From Chloroflexota bacterium (GTDB lineage: Bacteria; Chloroflexota; Dormibacteria; CF-121): a stretch of DNA of 13,429 bases. The notes beneath the pieces were generated by a model that saw nothing but the letters and a program-made list of their open reading frames with translations, had not been told where the DNA came from and did not search any database. Positions 11,686 through 13,429 of this stretch are shown here, one piece after another. Numbering within the stretch: the stretch's first letter is position 1; each line of letters begins with the position of its first letter. A program made the position numbers and the translations under genes. The stretch lies in NCBI GenBank assembly GCA_005880605.1, contig VBIS01000168.1, forward strand, positions 4,532-17,960. The letters run 5' to 3'.

Positions 11686-12527
11686 CGTCGGCCGCCGCGA
11701 AAGACCAGGGCCGCGACCATCGCGAAGCCAATCCCGACGGCGGCACTCCACCCATAGCGTTCCGCCATGGTTTTGCGTGGCAAGCGGGGGACTTCAGGCA
11801 GGTTGTAAGCCTGCGGCTTGTCGAGCAGCAGGAAGAAGGCATGCAGCGGACCGACCTCGACCGCCTCCTTCCCTTCTGGCATTCCATAGAGGCGTGCCGT
11901 CGACTCGCCGCGGGCCTTGAGCTCGCCGAGCCGCTGCCGAGCACGGTGCTGCAATTCCTCGACGTCGCCGAATTGGATGGACGCCGTCGGACACGATTTA
12001 GCGCAGGCGGGGGTCATGTCATCTTTGAGCCGGTCGTAGCAAAGCGTGCACTTGTGGGCCGTTCCCACCTCGAACGTGCTCTCCTTCGGCACGCGGTCGA
12101 TGACCCCGAAGGGGCACGCCGGCACGCAGAAGCCACAGCCATTGCAGATGTCCTGCTGGACATAGACGGTGTCGAATTCGGTGCGCACCAGGGCGCCCGT
12201 CGGGCACGCCTCCAGGCAGGCCGCATTGGCGCAGTGCTTGCAGACGTCCGACATCATCAGCCAGCGCTGCTCCTGCCGGCTCTCGTTGGCCTTCGCCTGT
12301 TCGATGAATTGGACGTGCCGCCAGGTGGTGGCCCCGAGGTGACCGGTGTTGTCGTAACTGTTGCCGGTAATCGCAAATCCATCGGCGGGCAACTGGTTCC
12401 ACTGCTTGCAGGCGACTTCGCAGGCCTTGCAGCCGATGCAGAGGCTGGTATCGGTAAAGAAGCCCTTCGCCTTCTTCGATGGCAGCGGCTCCTCCAGATT
12501 CATCAGGCGCTTATAGCCGTCGATCAT
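11682..12527 (-). CDS. fdnH: Formate dehydrogenase beta subunit, four [4Fe-4S] ferredoxin with C-terminal helix
   Basis: 281 residues, ATG 12527-12525 overlapping the alpha-subunit stop as ATGA; AAAGGGG lies 8 nt upstream. Sixteen cysteines fall in four groups: 30/33/36/40 (CIGCKACEVAC), 96/99/104/108 (CKHCANAACLEAC), 128/131/134/138 (CNGCGFCVPAC) and 160/163/175/179. This is the FdnH/HybA/DmsB-type electron-transfer subunit with four [4Fe-4S] clusters. A hydrophobic helix near 259-276 (WSAAVGIGFAMVAALVF) anchors it to the membrane, as in FdnH. It takes electrons from the alpha subunit and gives them to the NrfD-like protein. No Tat signal is seen, so it would be carried along with the alpha subunit or stay in the cytosol. 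No cysteine is missing. Confidence 0.92.
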   Translation of the reverse strand: MIDGYKRLMNLEEPLPSKKAKGFFTDTSLCIGCKACEVACKQWNQLPADGFAITGNSYDNTGHLGATTWRHVQFIEQAKANESRQEQRWLMMSDVCKHCANAACLEACPTGALVRTEFDTVYVQQDICNGCGFCVPACPFGVIDRVPKESTFEVGTAHKCTLCYDRLKDDMTPACAKSCPTASIQFGDVEELQHRARQRLGELKARGESTARLYGMPEGKEAVEVGPLHAFFLLLDKPQAYNLPEVPRLPRKTMAERYGWSAAVGIGFAMVAALVFRGGRR

Positions 12528-13429
12528 CGCAAGCGCCCCTTTCGAAGGTTGCAGGTCAGCGCCTTGTCTTCCTGGATGTAGACGTTCGGCTCCTCGGACA
12601 AGGCCACCAGGTCATTCGCCATCGCGCCCGTGACCAACCCTTTATACCCCCAGTGATAGGGCAGGCCGATCTCATGAATCACCTTGCCGTTGTGGCGGAA
12701 GGGACGCATGCGATGGGTCACCAATGCCTTGCACTCGATCTGGTTGCGCGGGGTCGACACCACCACCCAATCGAGATTGGCGATGCCTTTCTCGGCGGCC
12801 AGCTCGGGGCTGATCTCGGCAAACATCTCGGGCATCAGCTCGCTGAGCCAGCTGTTCCAGCGCGACATCGCACCCGATGTGTACTGCTCGGTCACGCGAT
12901 ATGTGGTGACGACGTAGGGGTACTGCGGGTCGCCGGGTGGACTGATGGCGTTGTCTTTACGACGGAATCGCTTGGCCACCGGGCTATCCTGGCGCGGATA
13001 GAGATCATTCACGATCGGTGATTCGAGCGGCTCGTAGTGCGTGGGAAGCGGGCCGTCCTTGAGCCCGCTGGGGGCAAAGAGCCAGCCGCGACCATCGGCT
13101 TTGAGGGTAAAGGGATCAGAGCCGGAGTGGAGGTCTGTCCCGCTACCCTCGTCCTTGGCCCTTGTGTCGGGCGCCTTCTTCAGCGGGAAGTCGGCGACGT
13201 CGAGCCCGGTCCAGATCCCTTTGCCGGCGTCCCACCACACATACTTCTTTCGCTCGGACCACGGCTTGCCGGCCGGATCCGCGGAGGCCCGGTTATAGAG
13301 GATGCGCCGGTTGCCGGGCCAGGCGAAGCCCCACTCGGGATCGACGTAGTTGCCCGGCGTGCGGTTTCTGCGACGCGCCATATTCTGACCCGGCGCGGGG
13401 AACACCCCCGAATAGATCCAGACGCCGCA
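12524..13429 (-). CDS. fdnG: Formate dehydrogenase alpha subunit, C-terminal part (5' end outside window)
   Basis: The frame is open to the right edge and ends at TGA 12526-12524, giving 301 residues; the GTG at 13405 is internal. Landmarks of the FdnG/FdoG C-terminus are clear: FAPSGLKDGPLPTHYEPLES, YRVTEQYTSGAMSRWNSWL, ISPELAAEKGI, WVVVSTPRNQIECKALVT and EIGLPYHWGYKGLVTGAMAND. These belong to the molybdopterin-binding domain of formate dehydrogenase-N/O type enzymes, which bind a Mo/W bis-MGD cofactor and oxidise formate to CO2. The catalytic (seleno)cysteine region, Fe-S cluster and any Tat signal lie outside the window. It is followed by beta and NrfD-like subunits with ATGA couplings. 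Another bis-MGD oxidoreductase of the same subfamily is possible but less likely. Confidence 0.9.
   Translation of the reverse strand, partial: CGVWIYSGVFPAPGQNMARRRNRTPGNYVDPEWGFAWPGNRRILYNRASADPAGKPWSERKKYVWWDAGKGIWTGLDVADFPLKKAPDTRAKDEGSGTDLHSGSDPFTLKADGRGWLFAPSGLKDGPLPTHYEPLESPIVNDLYPRQDSPVAKRFRRKDNAISPPGDPQYPYVVTTYRVTEQYTSGAMSRWNSWLSELMPEMFAEISPELAAEKGIANLDWVVVSTPRNQIECKALVTHRMRPFRHNGKVIHEIGLPYHWGYKGLVTGAMANDLVALSEEPNVYIQEDKALTCNLRKGRLR

Noticed and set aside
11686..11751. Upstream start for the NrfD-like protein at 11751
   Set aside because: It would lie inside fdnH; the ATGA overlap at 11685 repeats the coupling seen between fdnG and fdnH.
11406..12581. Open frame of about 391 codons on the plus strand opposite nrfD and fdnH
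   Set aside because: It spans two real genes with clear motifs and ATGA couplings; the product has no family features.
1..13429. tRNA, rRNA, CRISPR array, insertion sequence or prophage genes
   Set aside because: I saw no cloverleaf, no regularly spaced repeats, no transposase or integrase motifs and no phage structural genes.

Overview
GC-rich bacterial chromosome fragment. It has densely packed genes, frequent GTG/TTG starts, one start with a leaderless-looking promoter, a DevS/DevR-like GAF sensor pair, a CpaF-type ATPase and a formate dehydrogenase whose membrane subunit is NrfD-like. This mix suggests a Terrabacteria-type soil or sediment lineage (Dormibacterota, Chloroflexota or Actinomycetota relatives). 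That is an inference from style and content; no marker gene in the window proves it.

Layout. (1) 1-620, plus strand: the 3' end of a NIF3-family gene and a small basic hypothetical protein. (2) 621-812: a hairpin-rich gap between converging transcription units. (3) 813-6708, minus strand, read from right to left: a soluble double-GAF histidine kinase, a NarL/DevR-like response regulator whose receiver lacks its N-terminal part, a 213-bp gap with several strong inverted repeats, an orphan CpaF/TadA-type ATPase, and a coiled-coil protein with two GAF domains. (4) 6709-6837: a divergent promoter region. (5) 6838-8954, plus strand: a TPR-CAP-Ig-like lipoprotein and a small single-pass membrane protein. 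(6) 8958-13429, minus strand: a redox operon read as formate dehydrogenase alpha subunit (C-terminal part only), four-cluster ferredoxin beta subunit, NrfD-like membrane subunit, a 5-oxoprolinase A (PxpA/LamB/YcsF) protein and a membrane-anchored PHP-like protein without its metal ligands. The first three genes are joined by ATGA stop/start overlaps.

How the parts may work together. The kinase and regulator form a cytosolic sensory pair. The CpaF ATPase and the GAF protein behind it are translationally coupled and could make a signal-responsive motor of a pilus or secretion system, but no other pilus gene is in view. The alpha, beta and NrfD subunits would oxidise formate and pass electrons through Fe-S clusters to the quinone pool. 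PxpA and the PHP-like protein share this transcript without an obvious link to formate.

Most notable: the truncated receiver, a three-stem nested inverted repeat in the cpaF leader, two copies of a GC-rich palindrome of which one is translated in frame inside the nrfD-like gene, and the degenerate PHP domain.
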